Assembly (NCBI GenBank): GCA_026874595.1
Contig: CM049318.1
Location: 42,700,456-42,764,455 of the forward strand
Direction: 5' to 3'
DNA length: 64,000 nt
DNA from: Sipunculus nudus
Taxonomy: Eukaryota > Annelida > Sipuncula > Golfingiida > Sipunculidae
Part shown: in pieces, positions 1-11,405 of the stretch
How positions within the stretch are numbered: position 1 is the stretch's first letter
How the letters are laid out: every line of letters begins with the position of its first letter
Made by a program: the position numbers and the translations under genes
The notes under the pieces: generated by a model
What the model saw: the letters and a program-made list of their open reading frames with translations, nothing else
The model's database searches: none
Told to the model about the DNA's origin: nothing

Positions 1-2126
1 AAACAACTACATTATGAAAGACAGACACTTTATAATCATGCAGCTCAGCCAGTTAATGCCTGAATATTATAAACTTTTTGTAGCTATGATTTAACAACGT
101 AAATGTTTGGTTGTATTTTCAAAAAAAAAGAAGAAAAAAAAATGGCGAATTGCAAACAGAAATTTTAATTGAATGAATTTAAACTAAAAAGCTCTAAGAG
201 ATTTCACATCAGCATTCTGAACCACCAGATCTTGAATATTGTCAGAATCCTGATCAAACAGTGATAGATGGTTTGTAAGCTCTTGAAAAATATTAATCCA
301 CGCCCAGAGAAATGTGTCACAAACGCAACTCGATGGTTGGAATGAACTGTGTCCACCAGAAATATTTCATCGAAATCTTTCCTTCACTTTTTGTGTAAAG
401 CCGCTCAAAGAAAAACCAACGAACGGCGACAAAGACGTGACGTCCCTTTCATCCTGCAAACAGGGAACTTTTGACATGGCAGGTGTGATGGTTTACATGA
501 AGTTTAGTTTTACCCTTGTAATGATAGTGACGACTTCCAAATTTGAGAGTTAGTGCTAGGTAAAGTAGCCGTTTACCTAAACATTGTAGTTAGAAGGATT
601 GTTCTAGGAAACTGCCATTTGCCGTACAGCCCGCCTTATGAGCGGCGTGTTGCTGGGTTTACTGTAATTTATCTCCAGGTTCGCTTGGCGTGGGCCTCTT
701 CGTTACTATTCAGTGCAGATGGTTAATATCTCATGTAGAAGGGAACAGATCTCGGTGATTTCCCAGTGGATAGATTAACCCGATACAGTACAAGATCAGA
801 ATTTACTACATCATAACGTAGCCAGATTAAAACCTCCAAATCATCTCCTCAACTATAGCTTCACAAAGATTTCTCAATCATCCGCCGTATCTGGAAGAGT
901 AAGGCCAATCAACGTCGTGTGTAATCTTTGATAAATCTGAAGGAATATCCTTATCAGACTGATCAAGTGCATCACGTGTATCATTATGTGACGTGGTTTG
1001 CAGTTTTATAAAATGAAAATTAATGTGCAACCCACATGCGACAAGAAACCTAATATTTTATGGTTGTCTACTCAAAAAAGACTTTCCGTTTTCTATCTAT
1101 ATCTTACAATGTATTATTTCCGCATTGTTTAAGTTTCTTTTAATTATATATTTGTTTGTGCGTAGGGGGTTTTTAAACTTAACCATGTTGTCAAATAGAT
1201 ATTGAAAAAATTTATAAGCATTTGAATGTTTTACAGGGAAAATATTTTTAAAAAAATTGAATCTATATTTTTTACTCCCTGAAGGTTTCTTAACATTTCC
1301 TGGACGGGACATAATGTCATCCATGAGATCAATATTTTTTATTAGGTGGTTTGATAATTATAGAGCCCGAAATCCAGTCATGTATTCATTTTTTTCTGGT
1401 AGATTGGACACGCATCTCTAATTCTCTATATACATCCTAAATTTAAGGCTTAAAGCTTCCACTTATATGTATAGGTCTCTCTCATGAGAGAAGTAATTCA
1501 TCCTTTATGATGGTACGTTTCTTCCAGTTAATTCTCTATTAAAGTCCGGTAAACACGTGTCCTAATAGATGCCTTTTCAAATATTAGATCTGCGTCTTTG
1601 TTAAAACCAGAATTTTCTGATAACAAGTGTCCTCCGTCAACTCTCAGTTGTCCTGACGTTTTATTTAAATACAACAAGTCATTTATTATTATTTTTTTTT
1701 ATTTATTTCGTAACTGCAAAGCTATGGTCCATGTTACATTTCCGTCTATTGAACATTATCGAACAGGACAATTATTTTAGTAGCAGACTATCATAGAGTG
1801 TTAATCAAAAACATAAACACATCAGTCAGCAATATCATAATCAACCAGTTCTGAAAAAAAATCATATAAGTAATGTTAGTGCTTTCACATTTGCATGAAA
1901 GCTCTTGATACAGAGTATGAGTTTGGAGATAAAGTCACCAGGTACTTGGCCTACATTAAGTTATTAGCGATACATAAGCTTACACCATGCGCTTCATCAA
2001 CTTGACTCACTCGGACCATGAAAGGCTCATAAGTAATCTTTTATACTAGGAGTGTTGGTGTAGTGGCACACATTTTTACTAGAACCTGATTGGTAAACGT
2101 GAACAGCAATACTTCTTTGTCGGAAA
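1..2126. other. AT-rich noncoding stretch
   Basis: I see no conserved ORF, RNA gene or clear repeat here. There are short A- and T-runs (for example around 121-141) and only small random open frames. It reads as intergenic or intronic animal DNA. Confidence 0.6.
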
Positions 2127-2449
2127 ATGGCTTCGTACAAATTTAATGAGTCACTCGGTGTTTTTGAAAATGTTAAAACAACCACTTATGCGGTTCCGTG
2201 GCAACAAAGTTTGGACTTCTACACTTCATGAAAAAAGAACAGGGTTGCTGGTTCATTTCAGAATGCTTGAGGAAACAAGCTTATCAACAGCTCGGGGCAC
2301 ACAATTTGGAGGGTCTACTAAAAATAAAAAATGTATCCATAATGTATGAACGCAATTTGCACCTACAAAAACCAACATTTGTTTCCTTTGAGCCTTTAGA
2401 ATCCATATTTCACAATCATCATTTTTTAAACGAGGGCCGTGGCTTTTAA
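2127..2449 (+). pseudogene. possible broken coding fragment, unrecognised
   Basis: An ATG at 2127 opens a 34-codon frame (beginning MASYKFNESLGVFENV) that stops at 2229-2231. A second frame, open from 2198 to 2449, continues with residues that look protein-like (QGCWFISECLRKQAYQQ). Joining the two would need a frameshift near 2200-2230. I do not recognise the family, and base composition is only slightly less AT-rich than the flanks. It may be a decayed exon or processed pseudogene, or chance. Confidence 0.22.
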
Positions 2450-2573
2450 ATGAAAAAATCCTGAAATTGAAAGTTTATGTCTCAATGAATTTTGAACCAA
2501 ATCCTTTTTTTTACGAGACCAGGACAGATGACCTTGAGACGGTTAAGCAACTCAGGAATGGATTTCAAGATGT

Positions 2574-3389
2574 TGTTACAGGTGCTCTTTTTATTGTGTG
2601 ACACGGGCGTAACTCGTGTTGTTGTTGTTGCACTCTCGGTTTGATCCGTACTAGTTGAACTCTCGTTGTCATGCTAGCATGGGGCCTTCTCGCCTGGTCG
2701 CGCCGGGGCGAGGTCACGTGTGGACCCTGGTTTGTAGAGACACAGCGATGTTCTTCTAGATGATTCCTGTAACGCGTGTTTACTGTGTATTATGTTAGAT
2801 CCTTTAAAATGTTCGAGAAGTGGAAAATGCTCGGCTTGGGGCAAGAAGTTATTAAAATAGGGGGCTGTGTTTTAAGAGCGGAGAGAGAGCAGAGAAGATT
2901 CCAGCGGACGCAGAAGCGTGTGTGTCAGTTTGTGGGACCTTATCCGATGAGTGCGGCAATTATAGATTGTCTTCAGACTTTCTCCTGGATTTTGTGACGA
3001 GTCTTGTTTGGACTTCAGTTTATTTTCTGGATTGTTACAAGAGTTTTACATGGGACTGTTATTCTAGGAGAGTATACTTTTAAAGAACTTGTCGTTGTGA
3101 CGGTGGTGGTATCCAGGTACTGTGCACATTGTTTATTTTACTGTGTGATTGCATTGATTTGTTGTTATACCGCTGTTATACTGTTTATTGTATTGATTCA
3201 GTGTATTGTAATGTTAGGGTTGTTTTAAGAATAAATTATAGTTATTTGTTAACAAAAAAACCACTGACTTCTTTGTTCATTCCCCTGGACATTTCACGCT
3301 GCCTAGTGTTACAGAATCTGATTTTTTTTATCTCCTTGACAAAATTTGTGTTCACCACGCATACGTGATCTGTTTATGGTTCCGTAACA
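2574..3389 (+). mobile_element. solo LTR, family A copy 1 (A1)
   Basis: The 816-bp sequence begins TGTTACAGGTGC and ends GGTTCCGTAACA, so it has short inverted TGTTAC...GTAACA ends typical of retroelement LTRs. Copies sharing most of its length occur at 36199-36687, 36711-37318, 54634-55399 and 63183-63997. An AATAAA signal lies at 3230-3235 near the 3' end; the TATA region seen in other copies is degenerate here. The element is flanked by ATGT on both sides (2570-2573 and 3390-3393), which reads as a 4-bp target-site duplication, so this is a solo LTR left by LTR-LTR recombination. Its small open frames are not coding. It is closest to the 63183 copy: both read GTGA(C)(A/G)AGTCTTGTTTGGACTTCAG where the other copies read GTGCATTTGGACTTCAG. 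Confidence 0.82.
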
Positions 3390-4626
3390 ATGTTCCCATA
3401 AAAAGTTACAAAATTAACACGCATTACTTCCAACTGACAGACAGTGTTGATCTTCAAACTGTGAAAACATGAATGCTTAGATATGTATGAACTTTCATAA
3501 TCATATGTATTTGCATAAAATGCCACAGAAATATTATTCTACATAATTAATAGTTATTAACTGATAAATCCATGTGGTCTGTCTGGGGGTGATGAGGCTC
3601 ATAACAGGCCTTCATTTTGGATGGATGTCCTGAGGTCGTGGTAATATTTATAAAACAAGAATGAAGATAAACATAAATAATTTATTTGATATATTTTAAC
3701 CATTATTGGTACTTTTAGTTGTCTATGTACTGGTCAGCACTATCATAATTTATACATAAGTAGAGAGAACGAATCCATACTGATATTTTGCCATATATTG
3801 TAACTGATGACCACGGCTCTTGCATTCCACTTTAATCATACTTCAAAATACTTCACATATAGAAATCCTTCATAGGCTGCCAAACCAAATATTCATTGGG
3901 GGGGGGGGGCAACAGTACACAAAAATACGGTACACGAAGTACCAAGGGCGCAAAACGCCCGAGCGGAGGAGGATATGTTGGTGGGGCCCTCCTCTGACCG
4001 GGCCATTAAATTCTTGGCTTTAACTTTACGGTTGGATATAATTTGATTGAGTGATCGAATTTCGGATGGTATAATTACAATAGTACTTGTTGTAGGTTAT
4101 TTAGGCCTGTACAGCGGAAATAATGACTGTACACCAGAGAATACAAGCACGTGTATACTTATCGCCGCCTATATATGTCCTTTGCATTCTAAATACGTGC
4201 CCTCGCGTGAGCAGTTGGTCGTGAGGAGCACTTTATGTACCCTTGGTGAATTAACAATGCGGTCAGACAATGATAGTCGAAGACCAGACAGACAAGTCCC
4301 TGTGAGAATTCCTTCCTTGGTAACATGCCATTACATGGTCAGTCTAAGTTAGGAACAGATGAAATATTCTGGCATTCTTAAACCGTTTGAATGAAGTTCT
4401 CTTGTTCCTCCGACTCGTGGTTATCAGTATCACGCACATTTCCCCTGAGTAATATATCTATATCTGTTTTTGGAACGTTGTCTTGTACCATGACGGAGGC
4501 GAAGCGCGATGTATGAGCGAGGAATGTCCCGACAAATTGAAAAGCATCCCTCCGTCAATTTACTGTTTTATATATTTTTACAAACTAAGCGTGGTTGCGT
4601 AATCGCTAAAACATCCGAATGTAAAC
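3390..4626. other. noncoding stretch with a G-homopolymer
   Basis: There is no supported gene. A 12-G run lies at 3898-3909, followed by a somewhat GC-richer patch to about 4020. The 101-codon open frame at 4047-4352 has no recognisable motif, and I treat it as chance. Confidence 0.55.
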
Positions 4627-5570
4627 TACCAGTAATCGGGTACCCTTGTGTCACATTCAGACTTACAACTATCCCAGTAATCGGGAACCCTCGTGTAACA
4701 TACAGGCTTACAACTGTCCCAGTAATCGGGTACCCTCGTGTCACATTCAGACTTACAACTGTCCCAGTAATCGGGAACCCTCGTGTAACATACCGACTTA
4801 CAACTGTCCCAATAATCGGGTACCCTCGTGTCACATACAGACTTACAAATGTACCAGTAAACGGGTACCCTGGTGTCACATACAGACTTACAAATGTACC
4901 AGTAAACGGGTACCCTCGTGTCACATACAGACATACACTTGTACCAGTAAACGGGTACCCTGGTGTCACATACAGACTTACAAATGTACCAGTAAACGGG
5001 TACCCTCGTGTCACATACAGACTTACAACTGTACCAGTAAACGGGTACCCTCGTGTCACATACAGACATACACTTGTACCAGTAAACGGGTACCCTGGTG
5101 TCTCATACAGACTTACAAATTTACCAGTAAACGGGTACCCTCGTGTCACATACAGACATACACTTGTACCAGTAAACGGGTACCCTGGTGTCACATACAG
5201 ACTTACAACTGTACCAGTAAACGGGTACCCTCGTGTCACATACAGACATACACTTGTACCAGTAAACGGGCACCCTGGTGTCACATACAGACTTACAACT
5301 GTACCAGTAAACGGGTACCCTCGTGTCACATACAGACATACACTTGTACCAGTAAACGGGTACCCTCGTGTCACATACAGACTTACAAATGTACCAGTAA
5401 TCGGGAACCCTCGTGTCACATACAGACTTACAAATGTACCAGTAATCGGGAACCCTCGTGTCACATACAGACATACACTTGTACCAGTAAACGGGTACCC
5501 TGGTGTCACATACAGACTTACAACTGTACCAGTAATCGGGTACCCTCATGTCACATTCACATTCACATTT
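4627..5570. repeat. 45-bp minisatellite, about 21 copies
   Basis: About 21 head-to-tail copies of a 45-bp unit built around GTAAACGGGTACCCTCGTGT followed by CACATACAGACTTACAAATG. Most units carry a KpnI-type GGTACC; some have GGAACC. Variants alternate: near 5100-5340, units with CATACACTT alternate with CTTACAACT, and at the 5' end GGTACC/CATTCAG units alternate with GGAACC/TAACATAC units. This indicates a 90-bp higher-order unit. Because 45 is a multiple of three and the unit lacks stops in most frames, long open frames appear on both strands (up to 355 codons on +, 313 on -); the + frame reads as 15-residue repeats such as VPVNGYPRVTYRLTN. This is a property of the repeat, not evidence of a gene. 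Confidence 0.93.
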
Positions 5571-6340
5571 TATTAGTATTCTCTTAATATCAGGGGGGCG
5601 GGTGATAACATTGACCATCCCCCTGCTAAAAAGTGGGGGATATATGTATACCCTGCATCCCCACAGTATTTCCCCTGTAGGAACTGTTAATTTACGATTA
5701 GCTACTATTTTCAAAAGCGCCTCTGTGTTGGTGAACAAAAATATCTAAAAACTTTCGGTCCTTATAAAAAGAAACAGAATTTGCGTTGTTCAGACCCCAG
5801 CTTCGTGACCTGCAGGTCTGCCCGAAAATGTACAGCATAACTATATGTTGGTAAATAAAATAATTTTATATAAAATGTTTGCACGAACAATTGTGATAGC
5901 CATTTTTAGGGACAGATATCATATCGACATTGAAAGCACACGTTTTATGATCGACTGCCAGGCCTTCAGTAATATTAACAACCTGTCACGTGACAACACG
6001 GCCATCGATATACTTTTAAAACTGATCTACTACGTTTCATTTAACCTAGCCATGACAACATGACACTCAGGCCTTCGGAAAAAAACTGATAGGGCCTGGA
6101 GTCATGATGGCAGTCACAACAGAACGCCCATTCTAAGGGTCGGATCAAAATATTTGCTGTCTGGTATTATTTGGCATCACAGGCTTATTAAGTCGAATTA
6201 TATGTGCTAAATATCGAAGAATAAATGTTTTACAAAAAAATAATTACAATTATTACCTCCTTTCATCACTGTGGCACCGATTCACGTGAAGCGGTACTTC
6301 TCATTCAAAACTAAATGTGTCATGGCGCGGTCGTGTATGT
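5571..6340. other. noncoding stretch
   Basis: There is no conserved ORF. Short G- and C-runs (5593-5640) and a local inverted motif around 5793-5824 are present but not diagnostic. Confidence 0.5.
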
Positions 6341-6585
6341 AAACTTGGAAGTCGGAAGCCGGAAGGCGGAAACCAACGAAAGCAGTTTAAAGCATATACA
6401 AAATGCTAACGTTTCAATACCGTTTTGTTTTTTCCCCGATAAAATAAGATCTTTTTTTATCATTCTATGAAGGATTATAGTTATCCATTGTTTAATCTGA
6501 ACGTTATGGAAGATTTTGTGCTCGGAGCCATCTCGGAAGTCAGTCAGAAGTGCTTGGATGTTTTCCAATCTGTATAACTCGGAAG
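6341..6585 (-). repeat. dispersed repeat, inverted copy 1
   Basis: Read on the minus strand, this segment aligns with 8125-8360 on the plus strand. Both begin CTTCCGAGTT(A/T)TACA, pass through ATGGATAACT, an A-rich centre containing GATCTTATT/GACCTTATT, and GCTTTAAA, then end in CTTCCGACTTC. Identity is moderate, with many indels. The pair forms an inverted repeat with about 1.5 kb between the arms. The 89-codon minus-strand open frame here is probably a by-product; I do not recognise it. Confidence 0.65.
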
Positions 6586-6744
6586 TCACAGAGACGCACT
6601 GTGCGCAAAATGCAGTTTCATTATAATTATAGTTGCATGCATATATTAAAATTGCTTATGCATGATTCTGCTTTTAATGAGTGTATAATGCAATACATGA
6701 TACATAATCGGAAAACTATAAGTTCTTATTTTTTTATTTGTAAA

Positions 6745-6748
<4 letters not shown>

Positions 6749-6790
<42 letters not shown>
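6749..6790. repeat. (AT)n microsatellite
   Basis: An uninterrupted AT dinucleotide run of about 21 units. Confidence 0.98.
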
Positions 6791-6792
<2 letters not shown>

Positions 6793-8124
6793 TCGGTGTT
6801 ATTATCGAGTAAAGTGTGATAACGGAAATACTTCCTCTCTCATTATACTAGTATATATTTGGATGCTCTCTCAGTGGAGTAAATCACCAATTTATGAATT
6901 GGAAAGTAATAAATATAATAATAAAATTGCTAGGGAATAAAAAAAAAGGAATCTGGAAAAGAAATGAAAATTAAGAGATATTACGTCTGAACGGGCTTGC
7001 GCCCTCTATGGATGCACCACTGAATAATAAATATGGTATGATTAACCCATGTACGGCATTAAAAATACAGTTATAAATTACGATGTCATTCAAAATAAAA
7101 TATATTGTAATATATTTTCAATACGTTGAACAAATATGAAAATTCAATATATCCCAGAAATCGCTGGAACAAACATACATGTATCATATGCAAAACGAAA
7201 TGTCTTTCAATATGTTTCAGTTCAACGATATTTAAAAAAAAAAAAGTTACATTTATATCTTTGAAAAGGGATACAACATTCCAGATAATATATATCATAC
7301 TAATACATGTATTATTATAAAATCTGATCGATTTACGAATTTAAGCAAATATTTTTTTAAAACTAAAATTAATTCTTTTTCAAGTTTTTGACTCTTTCTT
7401 TCAAACTTTATAAATCTCGATATTTATATTATATTAATTTCACTCCTGATGTTTCAACATCACATTTCAACTTCAAATATATGGATATTTATTAATATAT
7501 TAAAGTATGTTTGCAACTGATTGCATCCCTTCAACTTCATATTACTGTACGATTACAAGGATCTCGATAAGAAATTACAATTTTGTTTACATAATATATA
7601 TATAAATGCAACCGGACCATGAAATGCATGTAAAATAATATTTGGCATAAAAAGTATTACATAATAGATAAGAGTCTAAGAGATTCATAATCCTGATGAA
7701 TTTTTTTTTGGTCAATGGAAGAGGAAAAATGTTTCTCAATTTATACATAAAAAAAATAAAATATTTTGTTCGAAACAACTTGTAAAAACATTAACTGGAC
7801 GGTTTTTTGGTTCTGTCAAATTTTCTGTTTAAGTCTCTATGATATTATCAGGGTGATTTTAATAGGGGCACATGTATAAAATATTATCAAAACCTTTATT
7901 TTTTCATGTTTCCATCAATATAAAATGCGGTAACAGCGTAAAATATTGATGAGTTAAAATAATCTTGTTTTACAAAATGAAATAAATATCAATATAATAT
8001 ATTATTAAAAAAACAGCATCATGAATGTTACAAAACAGATTGAATTTATGAAAAATACATGATACTGAAAAAACTGAAAATGCTTGACACGTTTGCTGAC
8101 GATATGATGACCAGTGCATTTGCC
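6791..8124. other. very AT-rich spacer between inverted repeat copies
   Basis: No gene is supported. The stretch lies between the two inverted copies of the CTTCCGAG-ended repeat and could be the interior of a larger element, but no transposase-like frame is visible. Confidence 0.5.
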
Positions 8125-8360
8125 ATTACTGGCTTCCGAGTTTTACACATTTGGACCATATCCGGGCATTTCCGAGCAAAAAATAGTCATTAACTTCGGA
8201 TGGATAACTTTGATTATTTTACATGGTGATAGGAAAGACCTTATTCTATCAATAAAAATAAAAAGGTTATATCCATTGATGTAGTAGCATTTTAATTAAG
8301 CTTCGATCATTGCTTTAAAAAAAGTCCTTGCTTCCGACTTCGGACTTCCGAGTTTTACAC
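8125..8360 (+). repeat. dispersed repeat, inverted copy 2
   Basis: This is the plus-strand partner of 6341-6585. It starts GGCTTCCGAGTTTTACACAT near 8129 and ends CTTCCGACTTCGGACTTCCG near 8331-8350, and the phrase CTTCCGAGTTTTACACAT recurs at its 3' edge (about 8346). The repeated CTTCCG words look like ETS-factor sites but are better explained as repeat termini. Confidence 0.65.
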
Positions 8361-8549
8361 ATAGCCGTTTGGAAATCCCCTACCGGAAGTTATGATTCTC
8401 CCGCTGACAGACGTGGGAGACGAGTTTTTCGAGTAAAACCAGCCTTGGAATTAAAAACTGCTGCATGTTTACACGTAAGTCGACCGTGGATGTAATAATT
8501 ATTATTTTCCCCAACAGAATAACGTCACTTTTTGTCTTAACTCAGTAAA

Positions 8550-8854
8550 ATGACAGTTCGAGAAGTGGATGAAAATGAAAAAGTAGTGTCAGAAATGGCG
8601 TGCACATCTGCACATACTAGAATTGATGCGAACCCAATAGCTTGTACTGTCACCCCATCGTCTTCAGTTCATCTAAAATCGACGTTTGGGGTGACAAGCT
8701 GTCGCTACATTTAAACCCTGCAAATAACGAAACAAAACAATTCAGGACTCAACACGGATACCACCACATGATAAACTACCGTCATCTCTCAAACAGTACA
8801 CGTTTACGCCAGCTAGTAGCGGAGGAAATGAATCTCCCTCAATTTGTTTACTGA
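8550..8854 (+). pseudogene. possible exon or coding relic, unrecognised
   Basis: Two overlapping plus-strand frames: ATG at 8550 gives 54 codons (start MTVREVDENEKVVSEM, stop 8712-8714), and another frame runs 8642-8854 and ends LRQLVAEEMNLPQFVY. A strong splice-donor word GTAAGT (8475-8480) and a good acceptor (pyrimidine tract then AACAG ending 8517) lie just upstream, but the 43 bp between them is very short for an animal intron. An ACCGGAAGT ETS-type word is at 8382-8390. I do not recognise the product, and one frameshift separates the frames. It could be a first exon, a relic or chance. Confidence 0.25.
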
Positions 8855-10306
8855 AATAGCCTCCAGTGGATGCCGTGTCGGGGTGTTTGTTCCGGGGTGT
8901 CAAAATCATTTCATGCTTTATTTTACAGCAAATGTCTAAAATTTTAAAAGTTTTAATTCAGAATTCTACGCTTAAATTAGATATATCATTTGGTAAACGG
9001 TTTTAGTCAATTTACCGGATTAACTGAATTTTTATAACAATGCCTGCAGTGTTAGTTTTTTTTCAATTATACCCATATTTAAAAATTTTATTTAAATCAA
9101 ATTGAAAAATGGAAACATGGAAGCTGAATGATGAATGGGGTCAAATTATGTACAGTCACTGTTTTACTGGCTTAAACACAAAACGCCCAATCAGTTTTTT
9201 ATATGAATATATTTTCATTATTTTTAAATTTGAATTTAAATTTTAATTGAAAAATAAATTCCTTAATACTAATCTTGTGGAGTCACTTAAACGTGTAATA
9301 AATGACTCTGACGTGCTATATGTGCATGCATTAATGTGAAAACTGGGCTTCTTTTGTCACATAATAAGGTCATTTTTATGGGTTTTTTTTTTTAATTTAC
9401 ATTTAAAAAAATTTGGATATGTCGTTCTTCACACTTTGGTTCATCGAATGACATCATGATCAGCTTTCTACCATTTTTTTCATGTACACCTAAAAATTTG
9501 GACTCAACGGCCCGACTGTATGCAGACTTACATACAAAGGCATCACCGCTGGCAGCACCTTTTGTGACGAGCAAGGCTGGTCACATTTACAGGGCGCTTT
9601 ATGATAATGAAAAAACATGGAGTTTTTTTTTTCTAAGCCTCATCACTTGGTATAAGGTAACCCAACGCTTTGAGTGTATCCTTCCTTTTTGGGAACTCCT
9701 AAGATCCAGTGTACACTATTTTACATGTTTGTTTTATAAACGCATGCGTCATGACAAGCGCAGGGGATGCTGGGATGATAAAAAACTTAATGTTAACTCA
9801 GTTGACCGAGTTCCTTGTGATAAGATATCTTGTCTTTGTTCATACTAAACTTCAGACTACTTTATTATTGAAGAAATAAGATAAACACATTATCAACAAT
9901 CTAGTTTTCTGGTACGAAATTAATCTTCAATTCTGCACGGTGACCGTTCCATTATTGTCTTGACTTACAGGGCAGAGTGCATTGTGGTATATTGCCTGTC
10001 ATACCATCAACAATAAGCGTATGCACATTGCTGGTGTTATTATTCAAAGTGCTCGATTCGTTACGATTGCCCTCCTATCTATCCTTTTTTTTCATGTCGC
10101 ACCATCCAGCGACCCGACTAATACCGATGATTATTGTGACGTGTCCCATCCAAGAACAGCGGTGTGTTCAAGCGCCTCTTGAAAGAAACGTGCAGGGAAG
10201 ATGGTCCGTCCATACACTTGTATCTTCGTTTATATTACAGGATTTCTTAGACACACTTATCATTGGTAATGGTCTAAGTAGTTTCTTGACGTCAAAATAA
10301 TTATAA
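8855..10306. other. noncoding stretch, unrecognised open frames only
   Basis: AT-rich to about 9450, then somewhat richer in GC. Open frames at 9456-9848 (+, 130 codons) and 9392-9574 (-, 60 codons) overlap and show no recognisable motif. I cannot assign either strand as coding. Confidence 0.45.
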
Positions 10307-10486
10307 CAAGCTCGCTTAGATTGTGATTCTAAAGTATTTCACTGCTTTTGTGAGCAACACGTGATACCACCTGGTGAAGAATGCAGCTCTCTGCAGGATG
10401 TTTTTGACGAGCCTTGCTTTGACGATAACATGTACCTGCATGTAAAGCGGTATTTTGGGATATGCAAATTTTACCTACAAAGATCA
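10307..10486 (+). pseudogene. cysteine-rich (EGF/EB-like) exon fragment, possible
   Basis: A frame open from 10307 shows regular cysteine spacing: C-x6-C-x-C-x10-C-x11-C around LDCDSKVFHCFCEQHVIPPG and EECSSLQDVFDEPCFDD, then one more Cys. The C-x-C followed by P-P-G-x-x-C and a final D-x-P-C-x-x-D is the style of EB or EGF-like modules common in mollusc surface proteins; this is a resemblance, not a proven domain. A possible acceptor (TTATAACAAG) precedes it near 10301-10310. Downstream the same frame runs straight into a degenerate 33-bp repeat and ends at 10700-10702, so no normal gene continuation is visible. Confidence 0.33.
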
Positions 10487-10899
10487 ATTACCCCAGATCT
10501 TAATGTCCATCCAGATGAATCGCTCCTAGATCCTTATATCAGTCTGGACCTGATTCCCTTAGATCTTAATGTCCGTCTAAATGAAACTCCCCTAGCTGTA
10601 TCCGTATGTCCGCCGTATGTAACCGCCACTAAATCCATGATTATGTCCATCCAGTTCAACTCCTCCTTGATTCGTATGTTCGTAAAGATCAACCTCCCCT
10701 AGAACTTTATATCTGTCCGGATCAACCTCCCCTAGAACTTTATATCTGTCCGGATCAACCTCCCCTAGAACTTTATATCTGTCCGGATCAACCTCCCCTG
10801 GAACTTTATATCTGTCCGGATCAACCTCCCCCAGAACTTTATATCTGTCCGGATCAACCTCCCCTAGAACTTTATATCTGTCCGGATCAACCTCCCCTA
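10482..10899 (+). repeat. 33-bp minisatellite with an old and a young half
   Basis: From 10687 to 10899 there are about 6.5 almost identical 33-bp units (GATCAACCTCCCCTAGAACT then TTATATCTGTCCG). From 10482 to 10686 there are about six much more diverged units of the same design, one of them extended by 8 bp. In one frame each unit encodes an 11-residue motif DQPPLELYICP; the diverged units read as DLIPLDLNVRL and NETPLAVSVCP in the upstream cysteine-rich frame. The 8-bp insertion breaks the frame, so the young units are not translated with the upstream segment. Confidence 0.9.
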
Positions 10900-10962
10900 T
10901 AGATCTCAGGTATAGGTTTCAATTAACTCTACCATCACCAAAAAAAAATAAAATAATCCTTT

Positions 10963-11076
10963 AAGGCAAGTCTTACATATGCCGGGCCAAGCAATTGGAA
11001 TGTACTCCCTAAGAGTGTAAACACTGCCAATCATATTAGCCAATTTGAATCTCAGTACAAGCAGTTAATTAAGTAA
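10963..11076 (+). pseudogene. LINE reverse-transcriptase C-terminal fragment
   Basis: A 37-codon frame ending at TAA 11074-11076 contains TYAGPSNWNVLPKSV followed by about 20 residues. This is the conserved W-N-x-L-P terminal motif found at the very C-terminus of ORF2 proteins of many non-LTR retrotransposons (CR1/L2/RTE-like clades), after the RT domain. Nothing of the RT catalytic core is present upstream, so the copy is 5'-truncated, as expected of LINE insertions. The truncation point lies about 10900-10960, directly after the 33-bp array. Confidence 0.72.
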
Positions 11077-11405
11077 GTTTTATAATACCACGACTTTAAC
11101 TAATATTTAATGGCATATAAGATAATTATACATATAATTATACATTTTTAATAACTCTATGTAATGACTTAGAATTGCTCTTATGTGTATAAATTTATAA
11201 ATTTAATTGTATTTCATTTGTTTTTTATTGTAAAATATGTCACATTTTGTCATAATTCACATGTTTGCAATTATTTTTGTTCATTTGTGTTAAACCATGC
11301 ATGTATCCGATGAAATGTTTTAGTCCAGGACCTTGTTGAAAAACAGCTAATGCTGAATAGGTTATTCTGGTGAAATATGCATTATAAATCAATAAATTCA
11401 TTTAT
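11077..11405 (+). mobile_element. LINE 3' untranslated tail
   Basis: AT-rich sequence following the LINE stop codon. It contains TTTTAGTCCAGGACCTTG and AACAGCTAATGCTGAATAGG, a short stem-forming phrase of the kind seen near the 3' ends of CR1-like elements, and ends in an AATAAATTCATT run near 11390-11405. The exact 3' end is not certain. Confidence 0.5.

Noticed and set aside
2776-3368. ORFs within the family A LTR as genes
   Set aside because: They recur with indels and stops in other LTR copies; they are noncoding LTR sequence.
4509-5576. 355-codon ORF with 15-residue repeats as a secreted repetitive protein
   Set aside because: The 45-bp unit is open in most frames on both strands, and no signal peptide, flanking domain or codon preference supports one frame.
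8331-8390. TATA-less promoter with clustered ETS (CTTCCG) sites
   Set aside because: Most of the CTTCCG words are the end of a dispersed repeat that also occurs at 6341-6585; only ACCGGAAGT at 8382 remains.
8475-8517. 43-bp intron (GTAAGT...CAG)
   Set aside because: Shorter than usual animal introns, and no supported coding sequence on either side.
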